Below, piece after piece: positions 1 to 6,083 of a stretch of DNA of 18,183 nucleotides. Position 1 is the stretch's first letter; each line of letters starts with the position of its first letter. The notes under the pieces were generated by a model. The model did no database searches and had not been told where the DNA came from. It saw only the letters and a program-made list of their open reading frames with translations. Both the position numbers and the translations under genes were made by a program. The stretch is from CAZPUI01 sp964415525 (lineage in GTDB: Bacteria > Acidobacteriota > Holophagae > Holophagales > Holophagaceae): NCBI GenBank assembly GCA_964415525.1, contig CAYQAS010000087.1:1-18183 (forward strand), written 5' to 3'.

Positions 1-856
1 CGAAGGCATCGCTGGCCTTGAGATCGGCATAGGTATAGGCACCCGCGTGCTCGTAAGTTTCCACAACGGGCAGCTTGCCGAGCTTCATGGCACTCTGCGT
101 TGAGGCCGTGACGGGAGGCTTGGGATTCTTGAAGTCGAAGGTCTGGATGGCGTATTTGCTGGAAATGGCGCTGCGGCTGCCGGTGAAGGCATGGATGGTG
201 TCGAGTTTGGAGGCTCCACCCGTCTTGTTGAAGGAGATGGTGGGCTGTTCCGGCATGGGCTGCGCAGTGCGGGAGTCGGGTTCAATGACGAGCGTGTGTT
301 TCCCGCCCGGGAACACGAAGTAGTAGTAGAGGCCATGCACTTCAAGCAGACGGGAGACGAAGTCCAGGTCCGTCTCGTTGTATTGGACCGTCAGCGTGAG
401 CTTGGGAAAGTCCGCTGCCTTAGCCCTGATCTCGAAATCGGCGAAGGAGCCATAGTCGGCGAAGACCTTCTGGATGATGTCCACCACGGTCATCTCCTGG
501 AAGATGCGACAGTTGGTGCGCAATTCCAGGGCGTAGAGCCAGCTGTTCAGCGTGGCGTGATAGGAGGCTAGTCCGCCATCGGAACTCTCGAGGCTGAACG
601 AAGTGACATAGCCGTGAATCCGCCGTTCTGTGCGCTTCGCCGTGAGGATCGAAACCTCCACCGGCTGCCCGACCAGGGTCTTCAGTTCCAGGTCGCCCTT
701 CTCTGCCAGCAACTGCAGGTCGAAGTGGAAGGGGACGGAGACATGCTCATAGCCATCGAAAGACTCGATCAGCAGCGTGTTCTCCCCCAACGGCGTCTTG
801 ACCCGAATAAAACGGTGCTTCTGGGTCAAGAGAAGGGCGGCGAAATCTGTGGCCAT
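1..856 (-). CDS. vgrG: VgrG/TssI spike protein, N-terminal part (cut by left edge)
   Basis: This is the first 285 codons of a VgrG (TssI), the trimeric spike that caps the Hcp tube and carries effectors. The frame opens at ATG 856-854 (MATDFAALLLTQKHRFIRVK) and stays open to the window edge, so the C-terminal gp5-like needle is missing. The visible part is the gp27-like base: the early stretch LLIESFDGYEHVSVPFHFDL, the segment CRIFQEMTVVDIIQKVFADY, and NETDLDFVSRLLEVHGLYYY are the usual VgrG landmarks. The end of the visible part (ETYEHAGAYTYADLKASDAF) matches the family's segment just after the base domain. A weak AGGA lies about 9 nt before the ATG. It is the last gene seen in the cluster, 214 nt after the putative immunity gene and on the same strand. 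GC is back at core level. Whether it carries a C-terminal extension cannot be seen. Confidence 0.95.
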   Translation of the reverse strand, partial: MATDFAALLLTQKHRFIRVKTPLGENTLLIESFDGYEHVSVPFHFDLQLLAEKGDLELKTLVGQPVEVSILTAKRTERRIHGYVTSFSLESSDGGLASYHATLNSWLYALELRTNCRIFQEMTVVDIIQKVFADYGSFADFEIRAKAADFPKLTLTVQYNETDLDFVSRLLEVHGLYYYFVFPGGKHTLVIEPDSRTAQPMPEQPTISFNKTGGASKLDTIHAFTGSRSAISSKYAIQTFDFKNPKPPVTASTQSAMKLGKLPVVETYEHAGAYTYADLKASDAF

Positions 857-1070
857 GGGTGGATTCCTGGACGGGCGAGGGGAGGAGGGGATGGCGTTTG
901 GCTAGGGCCGAGTGATTGGTGCGCGGCATGAATCCGGGGTGGTGTGATCGGAATGCCGTTATTTGAACAATTCAATCCTCGTGATCGATTTGAAATGGGT
1001 GTTAATTTTGAAAAAAATATCAATTAGCTCGTTTGATTGGTGTTGTAAAATCGCTGCTGTTTTAAGTAAA
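857..1070 (-). promoter_or_regulatory. AT-rich intergenic region upstream of vgrG; possible promoter region
   Basis: This is the longest gap in the window (214 nt) and holds no credible gene on either strand. It is AT-rich at the immunity-gene side and GC-rich near vgrG. On the minus strand it contains a T7 run (1017-1011) and a 13-nt inverted repeat TTGAA-TTG-TTCAA (975-963). A 9-nt direct repeat (plus strand tgattggtg) sits at 913-921 and 1034-1042. A poor sigma70-like pair can be drawn (TTGAAT at 975-970, then TCCGAT after a 17-nt spacer), but the -10 is weak. The gap size makes a separate vgrG promoter plausible; the sequence does not prove it. Confidence 0.3.
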
Positions 1071-1619
1071 TCAATATAGCTGTGGCCAAAGTAATGTGGA
1101 AAAATCTATGATAAAATTGATAGATCTATTTTTTTGCTTTATCTCAACATTCCATCCGTCTGGATATATCTGCATGTTTTTAAGCATATTTTTAAAGTGA
1201 AGTTTTTGTTGCTTGCTCCTGGGTTCGATAAAAAGTTGACAGCTCAAGAGGTTGTTATTATCTTCATCTTCAGTATAGGACCCATATATGTCTAGTTTGT
1301 ATATATTACTTAATTTGTGATTGGAAAAGGTGATTGCTTGGGCGCCAGATGGAGGAACTTCGTCTGAAATAAATGGTTTCAGTTCTATGTGATTGAAAAT
1401 TTCAGCATTTTTTATGACTATGCTGAAAAGCGTGAATTGTGGCGTAAATAGTATTCTAACATCCATTGGGAATGTTGCGGAATTGCTTCTGCCGTTGGTT
1501 GGTAAAACCCAAGATATTCCTGCGCCACCAGTCTCTTTGTGCCATTTCTCAATTGCTTGGTGTGGACTTGAGATCTGTGTAAGTAGTATGTAGTGTGTCA
1601 AAGCGTGTGATATATTCAT
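1071..1619 (-). CDS. Hypothetical protein, putative immunity protein of the adjacent amidase effector
   Basis: This is a 182-residue protein that I do not recognise. It starts at ATG 1619-1617, 12 nt after the effector stop, and ends with TGA at 1073-1071. The tight spacing directly after a toxin gene is the classic position of a T6SS immunity gene, and that position is the main reason for the call. GC is about 36% (counted over 1081-1620), far below the core genes, so it is probably a recent acquisition. The protein is mixed and polar with a late run of basic residues (NVEIKQKNRSINF). Its N-terminus (MNISHALTHYILLTQISSPH) is only weakly hydrophobic with no basic n-region, so I see no convincing Sec signal or lipobox. 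Known immunity proteins against peptidoglycan amidases are usually exported, so either export is cryptic, the start is wrong, or the role differs. It could also be an unrelated orphan gene. Confidence 0.6.
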   Translation of the reverse strand: MNISHALTHYILLTQISSPHQAIEKWHKETGGAGISWVLPTNGRSNSATFPMDVRILFTPQFTLFSIVIKNAEIFNHIELKPFISDEVPPSGAQAITFSNHKLSNIYKLDIYGSYTEDEDNNNLLSCQLFIEPRSKQQKLHFKNMLKNMQIYPDGWNVEIKQKNRSINFIIDFSTLLWPQLY

Positions 1620-1631
1620 TGCTCGGCCTAT

Positions 1632-2396
1632 TTATTTTGAAACAAGTATGTAATAGCGCTTGCCCTGGCTCTGGATCGTTGGGTTTGATCCTGAACCATC
1701 CCAAGGCAACCATCGGCGCGTGATGTATTGTCCTTTGCCCGTGACATATTGATCCGTAATTTCTAGACCTTTCTCTGCACTCTGGCCGTTATAAATGGCC
1801 ATGTGCCCACGAAGGCTCCAATCACGACCGTTTACAGGTGCGATGATCAATGTGCCGACTGGAAGATCGGTGCGTCCTTGCACCTTAGCGCCCACTCCCC
1901 ATTCACGTGTGGGTGGCAATCCGGGGCATCGATTCTTCCCGAGTGAAACACACTGACCGAGGTTTGTGCCCCTTCCGTCATCGACATGTTTGCCCGCGTC
2001 ATCCCCTGGGTAGGGGTTGCTGGCGATCCAGATTCGGCCAGATGTTTGATCCCCGAGGAGGGCGAGGTGTTCGGAGGTCGGGTTTTTCCCCGTCTCGGGT
2101 TTCGATACCGAGCGCTTGACAGCGATCTTCAGAATGCCTGTTGGAGCGCTCGCCGGCGCGGGCGAGTTACCAGGGCTTGTGGAAGTCCGGATTCCCAACA
2201 GCTTCGCCTTGATGCCCGACTCGAATCGGTAGAACCCCGAGCCCATGAAGCTCGGCGCCACGCGCTGGATGCGTTCGTGATATTTCGCCTCTGTCTCCCA
2301 GGTACCGTGTGCAAATTTATTCACGGCCGATTCGTACATTCGTCGGAGAGGACCTGGGGTGCCGGGAAGGGGTCTCGGGTTTCGATCATTGGGCAT
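1632..2396 (-). CDS. Putative T6SS amidase effector, BPSL0067-like (NlpC/P60/CHAP-type fold)
   Basis: This 254-residue protein looks like a secreted peptidoglycan amidase. The C-terminal half (about residues 140-235) has the pattern I know from the BPSL0067 family: Cys149 in GTNLGQCVSLGK, a middle stretch TREWGVGAKVQGRTDLPVGT, His198 in LRGHMAIYNG, then LEITDQYV. Cys149 and His198 are the expected catalytic pair of a papain-like cell-wall amidase. Residues 1-70 are helical-looking with no family I recognise, and 71-88 form a Ser/Pro/Ala linker. There is no signal peptide, as expected for T6SS cargo. I chose ATG 2396-2394; an in-frame TTG at 2405 would add three residues, and neither has a clear ribosome site. 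It lies between hcp and the putative immunity gene, so it may ride on Hcp or on the downstream VgrG. GC is about 56%, below the core. Family call is good; actual toxicity is inference. Confidence 0.72.
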   Translation of the reverse strand: MPNDRNPRPLPGTPGPLRRMYESAVNKFAHGTWETEAKYHERIQRVAPSFMGSGFYRFESGIKAKLLGIRTSTSPGNSPAPASAPTGILKIAVKRSVSKPETGKNPTSEHLALLGDQTSGRIWIASNPYPGDDAGKHVDDGRGTNLGQCVSLGKNRCPGLPPTREWGVGAKVQGRTDLPVGTLIIAPVNGRDWSLRGHMAIYNGQSAEKGLEITDQYVTGKGQYITRRWLPWDGSGSNPTIQSQGKRYYILVSK

Positions 2397-2432
2397 GGGA
2401 TTCAAGCCGTTGAAAAATGAAGGGAAAGATCT

Positions 2433-2462
2433 CCCCGGCCCCCTCTCGCGAGGGAGCCGGGG
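2433..2462 (-). terminator. Strong hairpin 10 nt after the hcp stop (terminator-like or mRNA stabiliser)
   Basis: On the minus strand a near-perfect stem of 13 bp forms: arms CCCCGGCUCCCUC and GAGGGGGCCGGGG with one U-G wobble, closed by a GCGA tetraloop of the stable GNRA type. It begins 10 nt past the hcp TAA (2475-2473). The following RNA (AGAUCUUUCCC, then a U5 run about 16 nt further on) has no immediate U-tract, so full intrinsic termination is doubtful. A 3' stabiliser or partial attenuator that raises hcp mRNA over the downstream effector genes fits as well. Confidence 0.6.
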
Positions 2463-2472
2463 TCATTCGTAT

Positions 2473-2973
2473 TTAGGCGATCACCTTGTTCGCGGTGAGA
2501 TCCCAGCCGCCGACGACATTGCCGCCGCCCTGGCCGTCCGCGCGCTTCTGGACGATGTACTTCCACTTGATCTTGCCGTAGCTGAAGGAGACCTTCTCCA
2601 TCGGGAAGCCCACTTCGCTGCTGGCAGAGCCGGAGGGCTCGACCCGGGAGACGATGACCTGCTCGAGCTTGACCTCCATGTAGGTCATCTTGTCGCCACC
2701 GGCGCGGCAGAGCTCAAGGGTGACTTCCTTGATGTGCTTGCCGGTGCAGCAGGCCTCGGCCAGCTTGGGGCTGGCCTTGTCCAGCAGGTGGACGATGTCG
2801 AACGTGCCGTGGTTGACGCGTTCGGCCGTGGCGCCGCCGGAGCTGCTGGCGGTGGCGGAAGCGGGCTGCTCGATCTTGTGGTTGAAGGAGACAACCTCCA
2901 GCCAGTCTTTGTGCTTGTCGTCCGAGCTTTCGCCGGGAACGCCGTCGATCTTGAGATAGGCGTCAAACGCCAT
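2473..2973 (-). CDS. hcp: Hcp (TssD) T6SS tube protein
   Basis: This 166-residue Hcp is the ring subunit that stacks into the inner tube and is fired out of the cell. It matches the Hcp1 family along its length: opening MAFDAYLKIDGVPGESSDDK, the loop rich in Gly/Ser/Ala, FDIVHLLDKASPKLAEAC, TGKHIKEVTLELCRAGG, YMEVKLEQVIVSRVEPSGS, and the closing GGWDLTANKVIA. Length is normal for the family and there is no C-terminal effector extension. A textbook ribosome site AGGAGG lies 5 nt before the ATG, the strongest in the window, in keeping with the large amounts of Hcp needed. It follows tssC by 51 nt and is flanked by hairpins on both sides, which may set its own expression level. Confidence 0.97.
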   Translation of the reverse strand: MAFDAYLKIDGVPGESSDDKHKDWLEVVSFNHKIEQPASATASSSGGATAERVNHGTFDIVHLLDKASPKLAEACCTGKHIKEVTLELCRAGGDKMTYMEVKLEQVIVSRVEPSGSASSEVGFPMEKVSFSYGKIKWKYIVQKRADGQGGGNVVGGWDLTANKVIA

Positions 2974-2978
2974 GGTTT

Positions 2979-2984
2979 CCTCCT
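2979..2984 (-). promoter_or_regulatory. Strong ribosome binding site of hcp
   Basis: AGGAGG on the minus strand, 5 nt ahead of the hcp ATG (2973-2971). It fixes the hcp start and is the best match to the consensus seen among the genes of this cluster. Confidence 0.85.
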
Positions 2985-3010
2985 AAAGGGGAATGGTTGA
3001 AAGAGGGGCG

Positions 3011-3025
3011 GCCCGACAATCGGGC
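3011..3025 (-). other. Short hairpin at the tssC stop, between tssC and hcp
   Basis: A perfect 6-bp inverted repeat (GCCCGA-TTG-TCGGGC on the minus strand) starts at the last base of the tssC TAG stop (3027-3025). It is followed by a C-rich stretch and a broken pyrimidine run (CCCCTCTTTC), not a clean U-tract. It may be a weak attenuator, an RNA processing site or a stabilising 5' element for an hcp transcript, or may have no role. Confidence 0.35.
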
Positions 3026-4512
3026 TACCGGGAAGACTTGGGCAGGTCGGCGACGAGGCGCAGCGAGACGGTGAGTTCGTCCAGCTGGAAGTGGGGCTGG
3101 AGGAACACGGCTGCCCGGTAGCAGCCGGGCTTGCCGGGGATCTCGACCACCTCGACGCGGGCCTCCCGAAGGGGCGAGCGCGCCTTGGCTTCCTGGCTCG
3201 CGCTGTCGTCCAGCAGGACGAACTGGGAGAGCCAGGTGTTCAGGAAGTCCTCGATGCCCTGGCGGGAGGCGAAGCTGCCCACCTTGTCGCGCATGATCGA
3301 CTTCAGGTAGTGGGCGATGCGGGCCACGGCGAAGAGGTAGGGCAGCTGCGTGGAGAGCCGGGCATTCGCATTGGCGGCGTCCGACGCATACACACGGGCC
3401 TTCTGGGCCGAGGAACCGCTGAAGAAGGCCGCGTAGTCGGTGTTCTTGCAGTGCACCAGCGCCATGAAGCCGAGGTCCGAGAGCTGCTTCTCGATGCGGT
3501 CGGTGATGGCCACTTCCGTCGGGCACTTGAGGGCGATGTCGCCTTCGTCCGTCTTGAACGTGTGGGTGGGCAGACCCTCCACCAGGCCGCCGCCTTCCAC
3601 GCCACGGATGGCCGCGAGCCAGCCGTGCTGGGCGAAGGCGTTGGTTAGGCGGGCGCCATAGGCATAGGCGGCGTTGCACCAGAGGTATTTCTCGTGGGTC
3701 GTGCCGTCCACGTCCTCTTCGAAGTTGAAGGACTCCACCGGGATCGTGTCCGGGCCGTAGGGCAGGCGACCCAGGACGTGTGGCAGGACGAGGCCGACGT
3801 AGCGGGCGTCCTCGGAGTCCCGGAAGGACTTCCACTTCGCGTATTCCGCCGTGTCGAATATCTTGGCCAGCCCGCGGGGGCGGCCGATCTCCGTGAAGGA
3901 CTCCATGCCGAAGAGGTGGCTGGAGGCGGCGCTGAGGAAGGGCGCGTGGGAGGCGGCGGCGACGTGGGAGAGCTCCTCGAGGAGATACATGTCCTCTGGG
4001 CCGCGGCCGAACTCGTAGTCCCCCACGAAACAGGCGTAGGGCGCGCCGCCGAAGGTGCCGTATTCCTCCTCGTAGACCTTCTTGAATAGGGCGCTCTGGT
4101 CGAAGTCAGAGGCGCTGCGGAAGTCCTTCACCAGCTCGCCCTTGGTGGCGCTCATGACCTTAATCTTGAGCATCGGGCTGGTCTGGCTCTGGCTGACGAG
4201 ATACTTCAGCCCGCGCCAGGAGGCTTCGAGGGCCTGGAACTGGGCATGGTGCATGACCGCGTTGAGCTGGTCGGAGATGACCCGGTCCAGTTCGGCAATG
4301 CGGTGGTCCAGGGTGGTGGTCAGGTCGCGGCTCATGGTGACGGTGCCCGCCATGACCTGATCGATGAGCTCTCCGATGAGATCGCGGGAGTAGACCTTCT
4401 CGTGCTCGGTCTGGCCGATGCGGCTCTGCTCGACGATGGTGTCCAGCAGGCTCTCGCGGCTCTCGAGCACGGCGGTGTTGGATTGGGAGGCCTGAGTCAG
4501 GGATTCACTCAT
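3025..4512 (-). CDS. tssC: TssC (VipB/ImpC) contractile sheath large subunit
   Basis: This 495-residue protein pairs with TssB to build the cytoplasmic sheath whose contraction drives the Hcp tube outward. Family landmarks are in order: LIDQVMAGTVTMSRDL near residue 50, the ISDQLNAVMHHAQFQALEAS and WRGLKYLV region near 80-105, LVKDFRSASDFDQSALFKKV, CFVGDYEFGRGPEDMYLLEE, ELSHVAAASHAPFLSAASSH, and the C-terminal FQLDELTVSLRLVADLPKS. Length is normal (about 490-500). It starts 3 nt after the tssB stop, and its ribosome site AAGGAG, 8 nt upstream of the ATG, lies inside the end of tssB, so the two are translated together. Confidence 0.98.
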   Translation of the reverse strand: MSESLTQASQSNTAVLESRESLLDTIVEQSRIGQTEHEKVYSRDLIGELIDQVMAGTVTMSRDLTTTLDHRIAELDRVISDQLNAVMHHAQFQALEASWRGLKYLVSQSQTSPMLKIKVMSATKGELVKDFRSASDFDQSALFKKVYEEEYGTFGGAPYACFVGDYEFGRGPEDMYLLEELSHVAAASHAPFLSAASSHLFGMESFTEIGRPRGLAKIFDTAEYAKWKSFRDSEDARYVGLVLPHVLGRLPYGPDTIPVESFNFEEDVDGTTHEKYLWCNAAYAYGARLTNAFAQHGWLAAIRGVEGGGLVEGLPTHTFKTDEGDIALKCPTEVAITDRIEKQLSDLGFMALVHCKNTDYAAFFSGSSAQKARVYASDAANANARLSTQLPYLFAVARIAHYLKSIMRDKVGSFASRQGIEDFLNTWLSQFVLLDDSASQEAKARSPLREARVEVVEIPGKPGCYRAAVFLQPHFQLDELTVSLRLVADLPKSSR

Positions 4513-4515
4513 GGA

Positions 4516-5022
4516 TCACACTCCTTCCGGGCTGGGTTCGACGGGGGCGGTCCGCAGTTGCTCGGTGTCCCGGACGACCTGCTCCAGGAGCTCTTCCAGG
4601 CGGTCGTTGCCGGCCATCTTGTTGCGCAGATCCGACAGGCGCGTGCGGGCCTCCAGCAACTGGCGCAAAGGCTCGATCTGGCGGGCGACGTTCTGGGGCT
4701 CGAAGTCCTCCAGCCGCTTGAAGGTGAGGTCGACCCCCAGGGTGCTGCCGTCCTCCTTCAGGCGGTTGTCCACCTTGGCAGTGACCCGGGGGGCCATGCC
4801 GGAGAGCACGTCGTTGAAGTTGTCCTGGTCGATGTGGATGAACTTCCGGTCCTTGAGGCGGGCCTGGCTTTCGCGGTTCTGGCCCGCGTAATCGCCAAGG
4901 ACGCCCATGACGAAGGGCAGCTCCTTGGTCTCGATGGCGTCGCCGATCTCTACGTCGTAGGTGATCTGGACGCGGGGCGCCTTGTCGCGGGACAGGCGCT
5001 GCTGGGTGCTTTCCTTGGGCAT
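4516..5022 (-). CDS. tssB: TssB (VipA/ImpB) contractile sheath small subunit
   Basis: This 168-residue protein is the small sheath subunit and heterodimer partner of TssC. The N-terminal motif RVQITYDVEIGDAIETKELP followed by FVMGVLGDYAGQ is diagnostic, as are KDRKFIHIDQDNFNDVL and the segment LTFKRLEDFEPQNVARQIEP. The C-terminal part (about residues 118-155) is a charged helix of the kind that packs against TssC. A GGAGG ribosome site sits about 6 nt before the ATG, so the start is secure. It lies 19 nt after tagF. Confidence 0.97.
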   Translation of the reverse strand: MPKESTQQRLSRDKAPRVQITYDVEIGDAIETKELPFVMGVLGDYAGQNRESQARLKDRKFIHIDQDNFNDVLSGMAPRVTAKVDNRLKEDGSTLGVDLTFKRLEDFEPQNVARQIEPLRQLLEARTRLSDLRNKMAGNDRLEELLEQVVRDTEQLRTAPVEPSPEGV

Positions 5023-5041
5023 GAGGCCTCCGGGGTGGGTT

Positions 5042-6076
5042 TCAGTGGCTGGTGAGGGCGATCTTCTGTCGCAGGTCGACGAGGAAGGTCAGGAGGTGGG
5101 CGAGGGTGAGGTCGGGATCCTCCACGAGGCGGTCCAGGGCATAAGCGCTGGGGGCGTAGAGCCGGTGGGACTGCCACGTGGCGTGGGGATGGGTGAGGTC
5201 GAGAAAGGCGTCCGGCTGAGGCGGGATGCCCAGGGCGGAGGAGATCAGCCGTGTGAGGCTGCGCCCGAAGGAGACGTGCAGGTAGGCGGTAGGGGCGCTG
5301 TGGGTGATGAGCAGGCACTCCCGCTCCCGCCCGTCCACCAGATCGAGGGCGGCGAGGATGCTGACCCAGAGCGAGGCGTGGAGCGCGGTTTCGCCGGGGC
5401 CGGTGCCCAGGGGCAGCCGGATGAGTTGGGCGGGAGTGGGCGCCGGGAACCGCTTCAGGAAGTCCCGGTAGAAGGCCATGTTGAGGATGGCCTGGTGGAG
5501 GCTCGACGGCATGCGCATGCGCTGGAGGTAGGTCGCGAAGGCGCTGGGGGTTTCCTCCAGCAGCACCTTGCGCAGGATGCCGTCCGCCAGATCCCATTCC
5601 GCGGCGTCCACGGTCCAGGGCAACTCTCCGAGTTCGAGGAATTCCCGGCAGCCCAGTTCGGGCTCGACCGTGCAGCCGTAGGCATGGAGCTGGGCGCGCA
5701 GGGCGGCGAGGAAGGCTTCCCGGGCGAGGGGGATGACGGGCAGGCGGGATGCGAGGCCCTGACTGGGCAGGGCGGCCCCGGCGAGGATCGGAAAACGGCG
5801 GCCCGAGCGGTCGAAGCTGGGCAGGAGCGTGCCGTGAAACTGCCAACGCCCGTCGCGGGAGGTGTAGAAGAGATCCGCAGCGGGAGACGCGTCGTAGGCG
5901 GCCTCCCAGCCTTCGAGCTCGCCCATCGAGGCGAGGGCGGCCTGGATCCAGTCATCCAGCTCCTGCGCCATGGGATGCCCGGTCTGGATCCGGATGAAGT
6001 CCGGCTGGCAGGGCAGCTTGCCGAAGGCAATGAAGGAGGCGGTGAGCTCCTGGGGTTTGAGGAAGGACAGGGCCAT
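5042..6076 (-). CDS. tagF: TagF (ImpM family) T6SS-associated post-translational repressor
   Basis: This 344-residue protein belongs to the TagF/ImpM family (BMA_A0400 type). The N-terminal motif FIAFGKLPCQPDFIRIQTG (about residues 16-34), then DDWIQAAL, FYTSRDGRWQFHGTLLPSFD and SGRRFPI, are typical of the family's first domain, about 130 residues. In Pseudomonas and Agrobacterium TagF holds the system off until a signal arrives, and works against the kinase pathway or by binding Fha. The remaining 200 or so residues form a C-terminal domain that I cannot name; I see no PppA-type phosphatase motifs in it, so this is not an obvious TagF-PppA fusion. It starts 7 nt after tssM with GAGG upstream of the ATG, which overlaps the tssM stop. 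No kinase, phosphatase or Fha gene is in the window. Confidence 0.88.
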   Translation of the reverse strand: MALSFLKPQELTASFIAFGKLPCQPDFIRIQTGHPMAQELDDWIQAALASMGELEGWEAAYDASPAADLFYTSRDGRWQFHGTLLPSFDRSGRRFPILAGAALPSQGLASRLPVIPLAREAFLAALRAQLHAYGCTVEPELGCREFLELGELPWTVDAAEWDLADGILRKVLLEETPSAFATYLQRMRMPSSLHQAILNMAFYRDFLKRFPAPTPAQLIRLPLGTGPGETALHASLWVSILAALDLVDGRERECLLITHSAPTAYLHVSFGRSLTRLISSALGIPPQPDAFLDLTHPHATWQSHRLYAPSAYALDRLVEDPDLTLAHLLTFLVDLRQKIALTSH

Positions 6077-6083
6077 GCAGACC

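Noticed and set aside
191..571. Plus-strand open frame over the vgrG region
   Set aside because: It is antisense to a well-matched VgrG base domain and resembles no protein family.
1011..1017. T7 run downstream of the putative immunity gene as an intrinsic terminator
   Set aside because: No GC-rich stem precedes it on the minus strand; only a 4-bp CAAT/ATTG pairing is possible.
857..1070. Insertion sequence remnant or attachment site flanking the AT-rich cassette
   Set aside because: No transposase fragment, terminal inverted repeats or target-site duplication are visible; the 9-nt direct repeat is too short to argue from.
2359..3000. Plus-strand open frame of about 213 codons over hcp
   Set aside because: It is the mirror of hcp and low in complexity (Ala/Gly/Leu/Asp-rich).
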